A stretch of DNA of 64,000 nt from JBBDMW01 sp040878005 (GCA_040878005.1 JBBDMW010000043.1:1-64000), one strand, 5' to 3'; shown: positions 26,435 to 35,273, counted from the stretch's first letter. The notes: generated by a model from the letters alone, not told the origin. Program-made: numbers and translations.

Positions 26435-27304
26435 TCACGCGGTCTTCACGGCTTCCATGAAGTGCTCGAGGCGCTTGATATGGTCCGTTGCGCCTGACAG
26501 GCCCTCACCCATTGTGTTGACGCTTACGTGCGTAGCGCCAATGTTCCGCCATCGGGCAACCGTATCGGCCCATGTGCCGGCGTCGTCCAAAGGAACCCTC
26601 ATCCTGCCATCGAGGCCTATCTTCGCGGGGTCACGGCCGTACTCCCTGGCGTAACCGCGCATGCGCTCAAGCATCTCGTGGCCGTGGCCGTCCGGCTGGA
26701 ATTGTGGCATCCATCCATCAGCCAACCGGGCTATGCGGCGAATCACCGGCTCTGCGCCCCCGCCAAGCCAAATGGGGATGGGGCGTTGCACGGACAACGG
26801 GTTTATGCCCGCGTCGGTTATGGTGTGCCACTTGCCTTCGACGGTGATTGAGCGGGCCTTCCATAGTGCCCGCATGACCTCTATCTGCTCCTCGGAACGC
26901 GCCCCCCGGTCGCGAAAGTTCATCCCCAGCGCTTCATATTCGACATCGTTCCAACCGATGCCGACGCCCAGGCGCAGCCTGCCTCCGCTCAGCACATCGA
27001 CCACCGCCGCCTGCTTGGCCACCAGCACAGCCTGCCTCTGCGGAAGAATAATCACGCCGGTAGCAAAGCCAATCCGGCTGGTGATTCCGGCGAGGTAACC
27101 GAACAAGACAAGTGGCTCGTGAAAGCTGGAATCCACGTCATACGTGCCCCTCCAGCCGGGGCGGCTTGCAGTGTTGGCACCGAGGACATGATCGAACGCC
27201 AGGATGTGCGAGTATCCCATTTCTTCGGCAGCCTGGGCGTACTCCTTTATAGCGCCCAAGTCAGACCCTATCTCCGTCTGCGGGTAGACGACTCCAATTT
27301 GCAA
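26435..27304 (-). CDS. Luciferase-like monooxygenase (LLM), probably F420-dependent
   Basis: 289 residues, TIM-barrel bacterial luciferase-like fold. Family signs: IGVVYPQTEIG start, RIGFATGVIILPQR, LSGGRLRLGVGIGWNDVEYEALG and IPIWLGGGAEPVIRRIARLADGWMP. This pattern is that of the TIGR03619-like F420-dependent oxidoreductases, but flavin-linked relatives exist. TTG 27304 has GGAGG seven bases upstream, a clear case of a TTG start. Substrate unknown. Divergent from the malate synthase gene. Confidence 0.85.
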   Translation of the reverse strand: MQIGVVYPQTEIGSDLGAIKEYAQAAEEMGYSHILAFDHVLGANTASRPGWRGTYDVDSSFHEPLVLFGYLAGITSRIGFATGVIILPQRQAVLVAKQAAVVDVLSGGRLRLGVGIGWNDVEYEALGMNFRDRGARSEEQIEVMRALWKARSITVEGKWHTITDAGINPLSVQRPIPIWLGGGAEPVIRRIARLADGWMPQFQPDGHGHEMLERMRGYAREYGRDPAKIGLDGRMRVPLDDAGTWADTVARWRNIGATHVSVNTMGEGLSGATDHIKRLEHFMEAVKTA

Positions 27305-27370
27305 GATGAAACCTCCATCCAGTGCAGTGACCCTCTGGACCCTACGAGGCCACAGGCTGGATTACATGTT

Positions 27371-27400
27371 TTGATATTTGGCATGCACTGCCGGTACTAT
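27371..27400 (+). promoter_or_regulatory. Promoter of the malate synthase gene
   Basis: TTGATA (27371-27376), 18-bp spacer, TACTAT (27395-27400): 5/6 and 5/6 matches to the sigma-70 consensus. Expected start of transcription near 27407, about 95 bases before ATG 27502. Confidence 0.6.
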
Positions 27401-27501
27401 GCAGCCGCCGGGTTCGCCACAATCATGTGCCCGGCAAACATGGATGCAATGACGATACAGTGCGGACCATTGGCAGGCCGCAAGATAGTGGTGCATACAG
27501 T

Positions 27502-29178
27502 ATGGCAGCAACTGACAGGGTGAGGTTCAGAGGCGTTGACGGGGTCGACGATGTGTTCACCCCAGAGTTCATGAGCCTCATAGCGAGCCTCCATGATGAC
27601 TTCAACGACCGGATTCATGAGCTGCGCAGGCAGCGCCTTGAAGTGCTGGACGCTGCACTAAAGCAGGGCCGGCAGCCGGCTCCCCAGGCGGCCAGCGAAG
27701 CCACCACGTCCGAATGGAAGGTTCCGCCACTAAATGAGGATCTCAAGACTCCTGGCATAGAGATATCCGGCCCTGTGGCGATCACGCCAATGTTCATCAA
27801 TGCCCTGAACCCGGGACCTGAAGGCGAAAGAGCCGAGGGTGACCTGGATGACGATGAAGACTCAGCCGGGCACCTCCTGTCGGACACCGTGCAGGCCGCC
27901 CGGAACAGGCTGGGCGCTGTCGAAGGCACGCTGAAGTACCACGACCCGGAAAGGGACAGGACCTACGAGATTCAACCCGGCAAGATACCGTTCTTCATGC
28001 ACCGGGAACGTGGGCTGCACCTGGATGAGCCTGACTTTATGGTGGACGGGAAGCCTGTATCAGCCGCCCTGCTCGGCACCGCCCTCACGCTGTTCCACTG
28101 CGGCAGGGCACAGGCGGAGCGCGGGCAGGGCATCTATTTCTATCTGCCAAAGCTGGAGTCGACGGACGAGAGCGCTCTCTACCGGGACCTGTTCGATGCG
28201 TGCAGAGAGCGTATATCTCATCTAAGGGATGCTGAGATCAGGGCAATCATCCTGGTCGAGTCATTGCCTGCCGTCTGGCAGATGGAGGAGATGCTGCACG
28301 CCCTTGGCCCCTATGGCGCCGGCCTGAATGCAGCCCGCTGGGATTTGAAGGCGAGCGTCCTCGAATACGTCATGACGGACAGCGACGGAGTCTGGCCGGA
28401 CCGTTTTGGCGTGGATATCAAGACGACGGAGTTCCTGTCCAACATATTCCGCAGGCTTGTGGCAGTGTGCCTCAAGCACGGCGCAGCGCCCATTGGCGGC
28501 ATGGCCACCGCCCTTCCGAGCCGCGACGAAGATGTGAACCGGGAGGCGGCCGAATCTATCCGGGCAGACAAGCAATGGGAGGCGGAGCAGGGATTCCTGC
28601 GCGCATGGGTGGCACACATTTACCACATGGGTCCGGCCGCGGCCCCGTTCAAGGAACTGGCGTCACGCGGTTGGACGCCCACGCCCGAAATGGCCAACCC
28701 TGACAACTACCCGGTGAAGATCGAGACGCCAAAGGGCCCGCTTACCCTCGAGGGGACCCGCCAAAATGCACGGACGCTGATCGAGTACATCGAAGGCTGG
28801 CTGAACGGGCGTGGCGCGAAGGGCATCGACCGGCTGGCAGGCCGGCCCGGCAAGCGTCCGGCCCTTATGGAAGACCTTGCCACTGCCCGCATCTCTGTGG
28901 CCCAGATAGCACAGCGTGTCATCCATGGCTCCGTGGCGGAGGACACAGACCAGAAGCATGACCTTCCGCTGGTCAAAAAGTTACTCACGGGTGAGGGCGA
29001 AGACATAATAAGGCTGCTGGGCGACGATGCTGACTCCGTCGAAATCGAGAGATACCAGAAGTCGGTGAAAGTTGCCCTGCGCTGGGTCAAAAACTACACA
29101 GAGCTGAACTTCCGGAGCCTTGGCTCATACACACGCGCAGAGCTGGATGAGATAGCAGCGGCACCAGACGCGTTCTAG
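27502..29178 (+). CDS. aceB: Malate synthase (A-type), divergent
   Basis: About 558 residues. Condenses glyoxylate with acetyl-CoA to malate. A-type landmarks: EWKVPPLNEDL and IEISGP near 71-91, RERGLHLDEP (168-177), LVESLPAVWQMEEMLHAL, AGLNAARWDLK, GGMATALPSRDE, RADKQWEA and LMEDLATARIS with the catalytic Asp. The acidic FMADFED-type segment of ordinary A-type enzymes is replaced by a different acidic stretch near 108-122. ATG 27502 is chosen; a GTG at 27427 in frame has no ribosome binding site. No isocitrate lyase is nearby; glyoxylate could come from GlcDEF. Confidence 0.85.
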   Translation: MAATDRVRFRGVDGVDDVFTPEFMSLIASLHDDFNDRIHELRRQRLEVLDAALKQGRQPAPQAASEATTSEWKVPPLNEDLKTPGIEISGPVAITPMFINALNPGPEGERAEGDLDDDEDSAGHLLSDTVQAARNRLGAVEGTLKYHDPERDRTYEIQPGKIPFFMHRERGLHLDEPDFMVDGKPVSAALLGTALTLFHCGRAQAERGQGIYFYLPKLESTDESALYRDLFDACRERISHLRDAEIRAIILVESLPAVWQMEEMLHALGPYGAGLNAARWDLKASVLEYVMTDSDGVWPDRFGVDIKTTEFLSNIFRRLVAVCLKHGAAPIGGMATALPSRDEDVNREAAESIRADKQWEAEQGFLRAWVAHIYHMGPAAAPFKELASRGWTPTPEMANPDNYPVKIETPKGPLTLEGTRQNARTLIEYIEGWLNGRGAKGIDRLAGRPGKRPALMEDLATARISVAQIAQRVIHGSVAEDTDQKHDLPLVKKLLTGEGEDIIRLLGDDADSVEIERYQKSVKVALRWVKNYTELNFRSLGSYTRAELDEIAAAPDAF

Positions 29179-29210
29179 GCAGCGTTCAGATCACTCCTGG
29201 AACCGGCGCC

Positions 29211-30023
29211 CTACTTTGCCGGAGCGGAGTCGCTTGCAGGAGCAAGTGATACGAACAGTTCGCGCTCGAATTCGCCGGGCGCAGGACGAATCCTGGAGAG
29301 CGCCACCTTCCCCAACACGAGGCGTTGGCCCCACACCGGGGAGCGTTCAAGCATCCGCAGAGGCAGTGGCCCCCGGGCTATTTCAGAGCTGTAAGCGCGG
29401 GCTGCATTCCGGCGAATCGACACGTATTGTCGTGCGTCAATGACTGCCGATTTGCAGGGCGCCGTCCGCACAGCCTCTGCGAGGTCGATTCTGCCGTTGG
29501 CCCCAGTGCGGCTCGTATCTCCGCCGAATTTCCTCAACAGCTTCGCGTTAACCCGCACCAACGGAAGCGGCCATGCCAGGGCGTACAGGCGGGAACCTGC
29601 GATAAACGAGCGATCGAATGCGGCCACCGTCGCACTGTGGACAGCGGCGTGGTCCGGGTGACCGTAGTCGCCATACTGGGAATGAGTAACGACAACGTCT
29701 GGCCTGAACTCCTCGATGCGTCCCTGTATGCGCCCCACAAGGTGACTGAGCGGAACGGATGTGATAAACGGAGCGCCTTCCTGTGGCACCGGTCCATCTG
29801 GCCACACGGGAGACCCGCTGTACCTGAGCGTTGCAACCTCGTGAACTCCGAGCGCCCTGATGGCCTGCAAAAATCGATTCTGCCTCTCGTCATCCCCCGG
29901 GGCCACGCACACCACACGTACCGTTGCGCCCTCCGCTGCGCACTTGGCGAGCAGCGGCCCCGCCAACAGTGTCTCGTCATCGGGGTGGGCGAATATGGCG
30001 AGCAGGCGTGGCTGTCTATTCAT
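29211..30023 (-). CDS. PIG-L family zinc deacetylase
   Basis: 270 residues. The zinc motif AHPDDE is at residues 12-17, and a later metal His lies in GDYGHPDHAAV. The family deacetylates N-acetyl-glucosaminyl conjugates, such as those in mycothiol/bacillithiol synthesis and lincomycin-type pathways, or antibiotics. The start overlaps the end of the SRPBCC gene by eight bases, so the two are translationally coupled. No other thiol-synthesis gene is in the window, so the substrate is open. Confidence 0.88.
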   Translation of the reverse strand: MNRQPRLLAIFAHPDDETLLAGPLLAKCAAEGATVRVVCVAPGDDERQNRFLQAIRALGVHEVATLRYSGSPVWPDGPVPQEGAPFITSVPLSHLVGRIQGRIEEFRPDVVVTHSQYGDYGHPDHAAVHSATVAAFDRSFIAGSRLYALAWPLPLVRVNAKLLRKFGGDTSRTGANGRIDLAEAVRTAPCKSAVIDARQYVSIRRNAARAYSSEIARGPLPLRMLERSPVWGQRLVLGKVALSRIRPAPGEFERELFVSLAPASDSAPAK

Positions 30024-30474
30024 GGCCGGGACGCTCGGATTCAGCCTTGATGTCCCGGAGCCACGATTCAGTCATGTTGCGGATGATGGGCCTGGGATAA
30101 AAGAGCCTCAGCGGCAGTACCGGACTGGTGAACAGCTTGTGGTCGCCCATGATGGTTCCGTCACCATCCGGTTCAAACGTAAACGTCCTGGTGGCGGTGA
30201 CCGTCATCTTGGTGGACGCCCACGCAACCCGATGGCCAGGCTCTGATTCGGTCACTGTAACGTTGAACGGCACGCCGACTCCTGCCATTTTGAGGCGCAG
30301 CTCCAACCTGGAGCCCACACTCCAATCCATGCGTCCTGGGCAATCCACGCTGAGACACACCTCGCACCACTCAGGCCACCCCTGGGGGTCAGAAAATACA
30401 TCCCACACATGCTCGACGGGGGCATTGATGTGGACTGACGATTCCATTTCAAGCCTAAAAACCGAACCGCTCAT
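30016..30474 (-). CDS. SRPBCC (START-like) family protein
   Basis: About 152 residues. Starts with the family pattern FRLEMESSVHINAPVEHVWDVFSDPQGWPEW, then VGSRLELRLKMAGVGVPF and a C-terminal helix. These proteins form a hydrophobic cavity and act as polyketide cyclase-like or lipid/ligand-binding proteins. ATG 30474 is chosen because AGGAAGAG lies about six bases upstream; the in-frame ATG at 30510 lacks one. First gene of a two-gene unit with the PIG-L deacetylase, divergent from the Fur-family regulator. Confidence 0.8.
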   Translation of the reverse strand: MSGSVFRLEMESSVHINAPVEHVWDVFSDPQGWPEWCEVCLSVDCPGRMDWSVGSRLELRLKMAGVGVPFNVTVTESEPGHRVAWASTKMTVTATRTFTFEPDGDGTIMGDHKLFTSPVLPLRLFYPRPIIRNMTESWLRDIKAESERPGHE

Positions 30475-30512
30475 GGATCTCTTCCTGACTGGCGCAGTGA
30501 GAGCGATCACCG

Positions 30513-30543
30513 TTGACTAAATGTTCAGCGTGTGAAAGATTAT
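30513..30543 (+). promoter_or_regulatory. Candidate promoter of the Fur-ECF transporter operon
   Basis: TTGACT (30513-30518), 19-bp spacer, GATTAT (30538-30543). It fits a start at GTG 30571 with a leader of about 20 bases. The spacer is long, so a regulator is likely to matter. Confidence 0.35.
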
Positions 30544-30570
30544 GCAGCATGCTTTTGCGAATTTTTGCAG

Positions 30571-31011
30571 GTGAAGCCATTGTCATGTAACGCCGACTCA
30601 GCGACTCTGCTCCGCTCACGCGGAAAACGAGTCACCAACGCGAGGCTTGCCGTGCTGGCAGCGCTACGCCATGCAAAGAGCCACCTTACTGCGACTCAGG
30701 TTATCGAAGAGATGCAAGGCACGGGCGCTCATGTGGACCAGTCCACGGTTTATCGTGCCCTGGCAGACCTCAGGGATGCCCGGCTTATCGCCGAATCGCG
30801 CTTCGGATCAGGGGAAGCAGCCTATGAGTGGATAGTGGAATCAAACCATCATCACCTGTACTGCACGGAGTGCGAGAAGGTGCTTGACCTGGACCCTGTT
30901 GTGGTTGAGAGCTTCATGGGCCAAGTGTCGTCCAGGTACGGGTTTAAAACAGACGCCCGCCACCTTGTGCTGACGGGCATATGCGGGGATTGCCAGAAAG
31001 GCGATGGGTAG
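30571..31011 (+). CDS. Fur-family metalloregulator
   Basis: 146 residues. Winged-helix DNA-binding half (RSRGKRVTNARLAVLAAL, DQSTVYRALADLRDARLI) and C-terminal metal/dimerisation half with HHH at 93-95 and structural zinc pairs Cys98/Cys101 (CTEC) and Cys138/Cys141 (CGDC). Fur, Zur, Nur and PerR cannot be told apart by eye, but the next four genes encode a nickel/cobalt-type ECF transporter, so a Nur- or Zur-like role is likely. GTG 30571 gives the normal short N terminus and suits the upstream promoter; GTG 30532 is an alternative. Confidence 0.85.
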   Translation: MKPLSCNADSATLLRSRGKRVTNARLAVLAALRHAKSHLTATQVIEEMQGTGAHVDQSTVYRALADLRDARLIAESRFGSGEAAYEWIVESNHHHLYCTECEKVLDLDPVVVESFMGQVSSRYGFKTDARHLVLTGICGDCQKGDG

Positions 31012-31065
31012 TTGTTCAGTATCACAGGGCCAATAGGCGGGCTGGAAGTTTCACTGCCGCCGCCA

Positions 31066-31722
31066 TTGCATGCGCCGGATGGATTTTTCAGCATTCCTGT
31101 GGCGGTGGCAGCATGGCTGATCTCCGCGGCAGTGATATTTGTTGCCATACGCATGACGGGACGCCAGTTAAACGAACGACTGGTGCCAGCAATGGGCGTA
31201 TTCGCCGCGTTCATTTTCGCCGCCCAGATGTTTAACTTCCCAATTGCCGGCGGTACATCCGGTCACCTGGTGGGGGGCGCCCTGGCGGCCATAGTGCTGG
31301 GTCCGTGGGCGGCTGTGCTGGTGGTGACATCTGTGGTGGTCATCCAGGCGCTGATGTTCCAGGATGGCGGACTGGTCGTGATGGGAGTAAATATCCTCAA
31401 CATGGCCGTGCTGTCTTCATTTGGCGGATACCTGCTGTATGTGGCAGCCCGTCGCCTGATACCCAACGAATGGGGAATCCTTATACCAGGGGCGGTTGCG
31501 GCATGGGCATCTGTTGAGATAGCCGCCATTGCAGCAGCCGTGCAGTTGAGCCTGTCCGGCACCTCGCCCCTGTCTATTGCTCTGCCCGCCATGGCCGGAG
31601 TTCATGTTCTGATTGGCATAGGCGAGGCCCTCATAACCGTGGGAGCGCTGGCGGTGATACTGGCAAGTCGCAAAGACCTCCTCCAGTTATCGTCGGCCAG
31701 CAGTACTGGAGCGGCGCGATGA
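31066..31722 (+). CDS. cbiM: ECF transporter substrate-specific membrane component, CbiM/NikM family
   Basis: About 218 residues with several membrane helices. In this family the mature N terminus MHxPDG binds the metal ion through Met1 amine and His2. TTG 31066 gives exactly MHAPDGFFS, so this codon is almost surely the start even though the frame is open to 31012. A second conserved metal His is in GGTSGHLVGGALAA. It imports Ni2+ or Co2+ with the following PDGLE protein, CbiQ and CbiO. The stop overlaps the next start by ATGA. Confidence 0.88.
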   Translation: MHAPDGFFSIPVAVAAWLISAAVIFVAIRMTGRQLNERLVPAMGVFAAFIFAAQMFNFPIAGGTSGHLVGGALAAIVLGPWAAVLVVTSVVVIQALMFQDGGLVVMGVNILNMAVLSSFGGYLLYVAARRLIPNEWGILIPGAVAAWASVEIAAIAAAVQLSLSGTSPLSIALPAMAGVHVLIGIGEALITVGALAVILASRKDLLQLSSASSTGAAR

Positions 31723-32027
31723 AGCTCAGGTGGTGGATCGTCGGCTATTTCATCGCCATTGCAGTGGCGCTTATTTCCCCGCTGGCCTCGGGAAATCCTG
31801 ATGGTATGGAGCGGGTGGCGGAGGACCAGGGCTTCATTGAGGAGTCGCAGGAAGCCGGGTACCAGATCATCCCGGATTACGTCTTCCCCGGCATTGAAAA
31901 CGAGGCTGTTGCAACGATGATTGCAGGCGTGGCCGGCACAACAATCCTGTACGTGCTGGTTGCCGGAGCAGCCTACCTTGCGCTGCGCCGGAAGAAGCCA
32001 GCAGCGAATACGGCAGGTACAGGCTGA
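31719..32027 (+). CDS. PDGLE-domain membrane protein (CbiN/NikN-like)
   Basis: 102 residues with two membrane helices (residues about 4-23 and 66-88). Between them lies the PDGLE-type segment SPLASGNPDGMERVAEDQGF. This small partner replaces CbiN in many nickel/cobalt ECF transporters and helps the M component load metal. Start ATG overlaps the cbiM stop (ATGA), and the basic C terminus RRKK follows the second helix, placing it in the cytoplasm. Confidence 0.85.
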   Translation: MKLRWWIVGYFIAIAVALISPLASGNPDGMERVAEDQGFIEESQEAGYQIIPDYVFPGIENEAVATMIAGVAGTTILYVLVAGAAYLALRRKKPAANTAGTG

Positions 32028-32061
32028 TTCCCAGCGCGAGGCCACAGATGAAGGCCGACGC

Positions 32062-32955
32062 GTGGCTTCCAAACGAGCATGCTTCTTATGCCTGTCCATG
32101 CCACGGAAACCGTATTCCCAGCCTTCTGATCAGTTCCCCAAAGACTTAAAAACACCAGTGGCTTCAAACGCGTCGATACTAGACCGTTACATACCGGGCC
32201 AAAGCGCGGTCCACACAGCGGACGCCCGGATCAAACTCGTGATAACGCTGAGCTTCATCGCGGCGTTAAGCTCGTTTCCGCCCGGGTCATGGGGCGGGCT
32301 CGCGATCATGGGATGTCTCGTCTGGGCGGCAGCGTTGCTGTCAGGGGTGGGACCGTTGCGGGTGCTGAGGCGTTCGTTTATAGCGCTGCCGTTTGCTGCG
32401 GTGGCGGTCCCCTCCATGTTCAGCCGGCCAGGAGACGAACTTTTTGCACTTCCATTAGGGTTTGCCACCCTCACCGCCACCGATGACGGCCTCCTTTTCG
32501 TAGTGAGCATTCTGTTGAAATCATGGATGTCGGTAACGGCGGCAGCCCTATTGACGGCCACCACGCCGTTCACAGAGATCATTCACGCACTGCGGGCACT
32601 GCGGGTGCCATCCGTGCTAGTGGCAATATTTACGTTCATGTACAGGTACCTGTTCGTCCTGGTGGAAGAGGCACAGCGGCTCCTGCGCGCCCGCAGCGCG
32701 CGCTCGGCGGCCTCAGGCACCCGCGCTGGCGGACCTATGACATGGCGTGCGAAGGTGGCCGGCGGCATGGCCGGCTCGCTATTCATACGGACATTTGACC
32801 GAAGTGAGCGGGTCTACATGGCAATGCTTGCGCGGGGGTTCGACGGGGAGATTCGTTTGCCGTCCACCCGTCGCCTCGACGCCGGTGCTTATCTGCAGGG
32901 AGCAGCGGGCGTTGCGGTGGCCGCTATCACTGCCGTGGCTGTGCGGTTCACATGA
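32062..32955 (+). CDS. cbiQ: ECF transporter T component CbiQ
   Basis: About 297 residues, integral membrane. The start of the conserved region is LDRYIPGQSAVHTADARIKLVI. Coupling-helix motifs with Ala-Arg-Gly signatures lie in LLRARSARSAAS and AMLARGFDGEIR, which dock the ATPase. GTG 32062 has AAGG seven bases upstream; ATG 32098 and GTG 32158 are in-frame alternatives and would trim a non-conserved N terminus. The stop overlaps the cbiO start (ATGA). Confidence 0.85.
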   Translation: MASKRACFLCLSMPRKPYSQPSDQFPKDLKTPVASNASILDRYIPGQSAVHTADARIKLVITLSFIAALSSFPPGSWGGLAIMGCLVWAAALLSGVGPLRVLRRSFIALPFAAVAVPSMFSRPGDELFALPLGFATLTATDDGLLFVVSILLKSWMSVTAAALLTATTPFTEIIHALRALRVPSVLVAIFTFMYRYLFVLVEEAQRLLRARSARSAASGTRAGGPMTWRAKVAGGMAGSLFIRTFDRSERVYMAMLARGFDGEIRLPSTRRLDAGAYLQGAAGVAVAAITAVAVRFT

Positions 32956-33686
32956 ACGGCGTGCAGAATAGCCATGCCATTGAAATTCACGGCCTGAGCT
33001 TCGCATACCCAGATGGCCGCGAAGCCCTCCGAAACATCAGCCTGAACGTAAGACCTCGTGAAAAGGTAGCCCTAGTCGGTCCTAACGGAGCAGGCAAGTC
33101 CACGTTAATTTTGCAACTTAACGGGATGCTGACTGGGACAGGCGAAGTCCGGATATTCGGTGAGAACCTGGCAGGAGCAGACAAGAAGACGATACAGCGG
33201 ATCCGAGCGCTGGTAGGACTGGTGTTCCAGGATCCTGATGACCAGTTGTTCTCGCCCACGGTGCACGACGATGTGGCATTCGGACCGATTTACATGGGAC
33301 TTGAACCGTCCACAGTGGAAGAGCGGGTAAACCAAGCCCTCACGGCAGTGGGGATGCCAGAATACGGGCCGCGTATGCCCCATCACCTGAGCGGGGGCGA
33401 AAAGCGCCGGGCCGCCATTGCCACAGTGCTGTCAATGGCGCCTGAAATCATCGCGGCAGACGAACCATCCGCCGGCCTGGACCCGCGCGCCCGCCGCGGA
33501 CTCATCCGGCTTCTTGACGCCCTGCCCCAGACCATACTGGTTGCGACTCACGATCTTGGGCTGGTACGCGATGTGCTGCCTCGAACAATAATCATGGACG
33601 CTGGCGAACTGGTGGCCGATGGCCCCACCGCTGACATTCTCCGAGACGAAGCGCTGCTGGAAGCGCACGGCCTTGAGATGCCGTAG
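32952..33686 (+). CDS. cbiO: ECF transporter ATP-binding protein CbiO
   Basis: 244 residues, ABC ATPase energising the metal transporter. Walker A GPNGAGKST (about 43-51), Q-loop FQDPDDQLF, signature LSGGEKRR, Walker B IIAADEPSAGLD and H-loop ATHD are all intact. Starts inside the cbiQ stop. Only one ATPase gene is present, so it would act as a homodimer. Last gene of the fur-cbiM-PDGLE-cbiQ-cbiO operon. Confidence 0.94.
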   Translation: MNGVQNSHAIEIHGLSFAYPDGREALRNISLNVRPREKVALVGPNGAGKSTLILQLNGMLTGTGEVRIFGENLAGADKKTIQRIRALVGLVFQDPDDQLFSPTVHDDVAFGPIYMGLEPSTVEERVNQALTAVGMPEYGPRMPHHLSGGEKRRAAIATVLSMAPEIIAADEPSAGLDPRARRGLIRLLDALPQTILVATHDLGLVRDVLPRTIIMDAGELVADGPTADILRDEALLEAHGLEMP

Positions 33687-33760
33687 GTCGCCGACTTCCC
33701 TACAGGCCAACGCGGGGAGTGCTGCGCCGCCACCCGGATGGGGCGACGCAGCCTGCAGCC

Positions 33761-34660
33761 CTATCGCACGCGGACGAACTTCCTCACTCGCTGGCCGTGG
33801 CCCGGCTGGCCTATCTCAGCCACGTAAATATCGCCTTTTGAGTCGGTCCACAATCCGTGAGCCGATTCACAGGCTTCTTTGTTTCCCCGCCACCTGGTGA
33901 TCAGTTCGCCGTCCAGCGTCCAGATGGATACGCCGTTTCCGCCGCCCTGCTCTACGACATACACCAGGTGATCCGGAGCGAAGTAAACATCTCCAGGCCC
34001 GACAACATCGGACCACTCCTCGATGTACTCCCCATCAACGTCGAATACCTGGATACGGTTGTTCTCACGGTCGCATATAAAGACCCTGTCACGCTCGTCC
34101 ACCGCCACTTTGTGCAGGATCGCGAACTCGCCTGGCCCTGTGCCGGCACGGCCCCACGAGCTCTTGAGCTGCCCATCCGATGAAAAGCGATGAACCTGCC
34201 GGTTTCCGTAACCGTCCGATGTGAAGATGTCGCCATCGGAGGCGATGGCTACGCCAGTCGGCATGTTGAAAGGCGTCCCCTGCATGCCATTGGTGGTCAC
34301 AGTGATATTGGCGTAATCCCTCGTGCCCAACTCCATCAGGACCTCGCCGTCAGGGCGGTGCTTGGTGACCAGGTGCGTCTGCGTGTCCGTGAGCCACACG
34401 TTGTCATCAGAATCTATAAATATTCCGTGCGGCACCTTGAACTCCCCCGGGCTGTTGCCCTGGTTGCCCCACGAGCCGATGAATTCGCCGTCAGCCGTCC
34501 AGATGGTGACGGGATGCTTGCCGCGGCTGTACACCCAGACACGATCCTGCGAATCGACTGCCACATCGGAACACAGGCCGAGGGTCCAGTACTCAGGGAT
34601 CTTTTTCGGCCAGGACGTGTCAACTTCATATCGAAAGTCACCTTCACCTACAATCGCCAT
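33761..34660 (-). CDS. NHL-repeat beta-propeller protein (copy 2)
   Basis: 299 residues. About six blades, for example VFICDRENNRIQVFDVDGEY and IFTSDGYGNRQVHRFSSDG. It begins MAIVGEGDFRYEVDTSWPKKIPE with no signal peptide. Function unknown; likely a cytoplasmic binding or lyase-like propeller. ATG 34660 follows AGGAGA at nine bases; the longer open frame upstream is not supported. Convergent with cbiO, divergent from the DinB-like gene. Confidence 0.82.
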   Translation of the reverse strand: MAIVGEGDFRYEVDTSWPKKIPEYWTLGLCSDVAVDSQDRVWVYSRGKHPVTIWTADGEFIGSWGNQGNSPGEFKVPHGIFIDSDDNVWLTDTQTHLVTKHRPDGEVLMELGTRDYANITVTTNGMQGTPFNMPTGVAIASDGDIFTSDGYGNRQVHRFSSDGQLKSSWGRAGTGPGEFAILHKVAVDERDRVFICDRENNRIQVFDVDGEYIEEWSDVVGPGDVYFAPDHLVYVVEQGGGNGVSIWTLDGELITRWRGNKEACESAHGLWTDSKGDIYVAEIGQPGHGQRVRKFVRVR

Positions 34661-34768
34661 AATCGCATCTCTCCTGGGCCGACGATGAAACCTGCCAGAA
34701 CGGATTGGTATCCGGTGCGGCACGAAGCTAAACTGCGTGGGGCCAACTGTCAACGAACCGGAGCCAAT

Positions 34769-35251
34769 ATGCTGGACAATCCTGAGGCAACCGAAACCAA
34801 GCATGCGGTCATCGCAGCCATAGATGACGCATGGCGCGACCTGCGTCGATGTCTCTCGCCCCTCACAGGACCCGAGATGATCATTCCCGGCGTATGTGGA
34901 GAATGGTCAGTCAAAGATGTGCTGGCCCACATCACCACATGGGAATCCGAGTTGATCATGGCGCTCGGTCGCGGCAGTGCCGTACCAACTCCAAACCTTG
35001 ACGAGTTCAACGAAAAAGCTGTTCGGAGCAGGGCATCGCTAACTTCGAGAGAAGTTATGGAGCAACTGGAAGATACCCATCGCTCCCTCCGGGATGCCCT
35101 CAATGACGCTCCCGCGGCGTACTTTGCGTACGGCGAGAGCATACGGACCAAGATAGACAGCGACTCATTGCTTCACTACGAAGAGCACGCTGCCCAGATA
35201 AGGGCGTGGGTATTGGGCCGCCGCCGCGCTAAACGAGTGGGCCAAGGCTAA
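34769..35251 (+). CDS. DinB-like / ClbS-DfsB family protein
   Basis: 160 residues, four-helix bundle pattern. The N-terminal half has the family core WRDLRRCLSPLTGPEMIIPGVCGEWSVKDVLAHITTWE with a metal-candidate His, and a later HYEEHAAQIRAW carries two further His. Such proteins bind a metal and act in thiol transfer, hydrolysis or self-protection (ClbS); the exact role here is unknown. ATG 34769 has GGAG about six bases upstream; the long upstream open frame is antisense shadow of the NHL gene. Confidence 0.78.
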   Translation: MLDNPEATETKHAVIAAIDDAWRDLRRCLSPLTGPEMIIPGVCGEWSVKDVLAHITTWESELIMALGRGSAVPTPNLDEFNEKAVRSRASLTSREVMEQLEDTHRSLRDALNDAPAAYFAYGESIRTKIDSDSLLHYEEHAAQIRAWVLGRRRAKRVGQG

Positions 35252-35273
35252 CGGCTGCCGGCAGCGTACACGG

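Noticed and set aside
31012..31065. Upstream extension of cbiM to the fur stop
   Set aside because: It would hide the metal-binding MHxPDG terminus required by the family; the residues are not conserved in type.
34190..34768. N-terminal extension of the DinB-like gene
   Set aside because: It overlaps the antisense of the NHL gene and lies before a well-placed ATG with a ribosome binding site.
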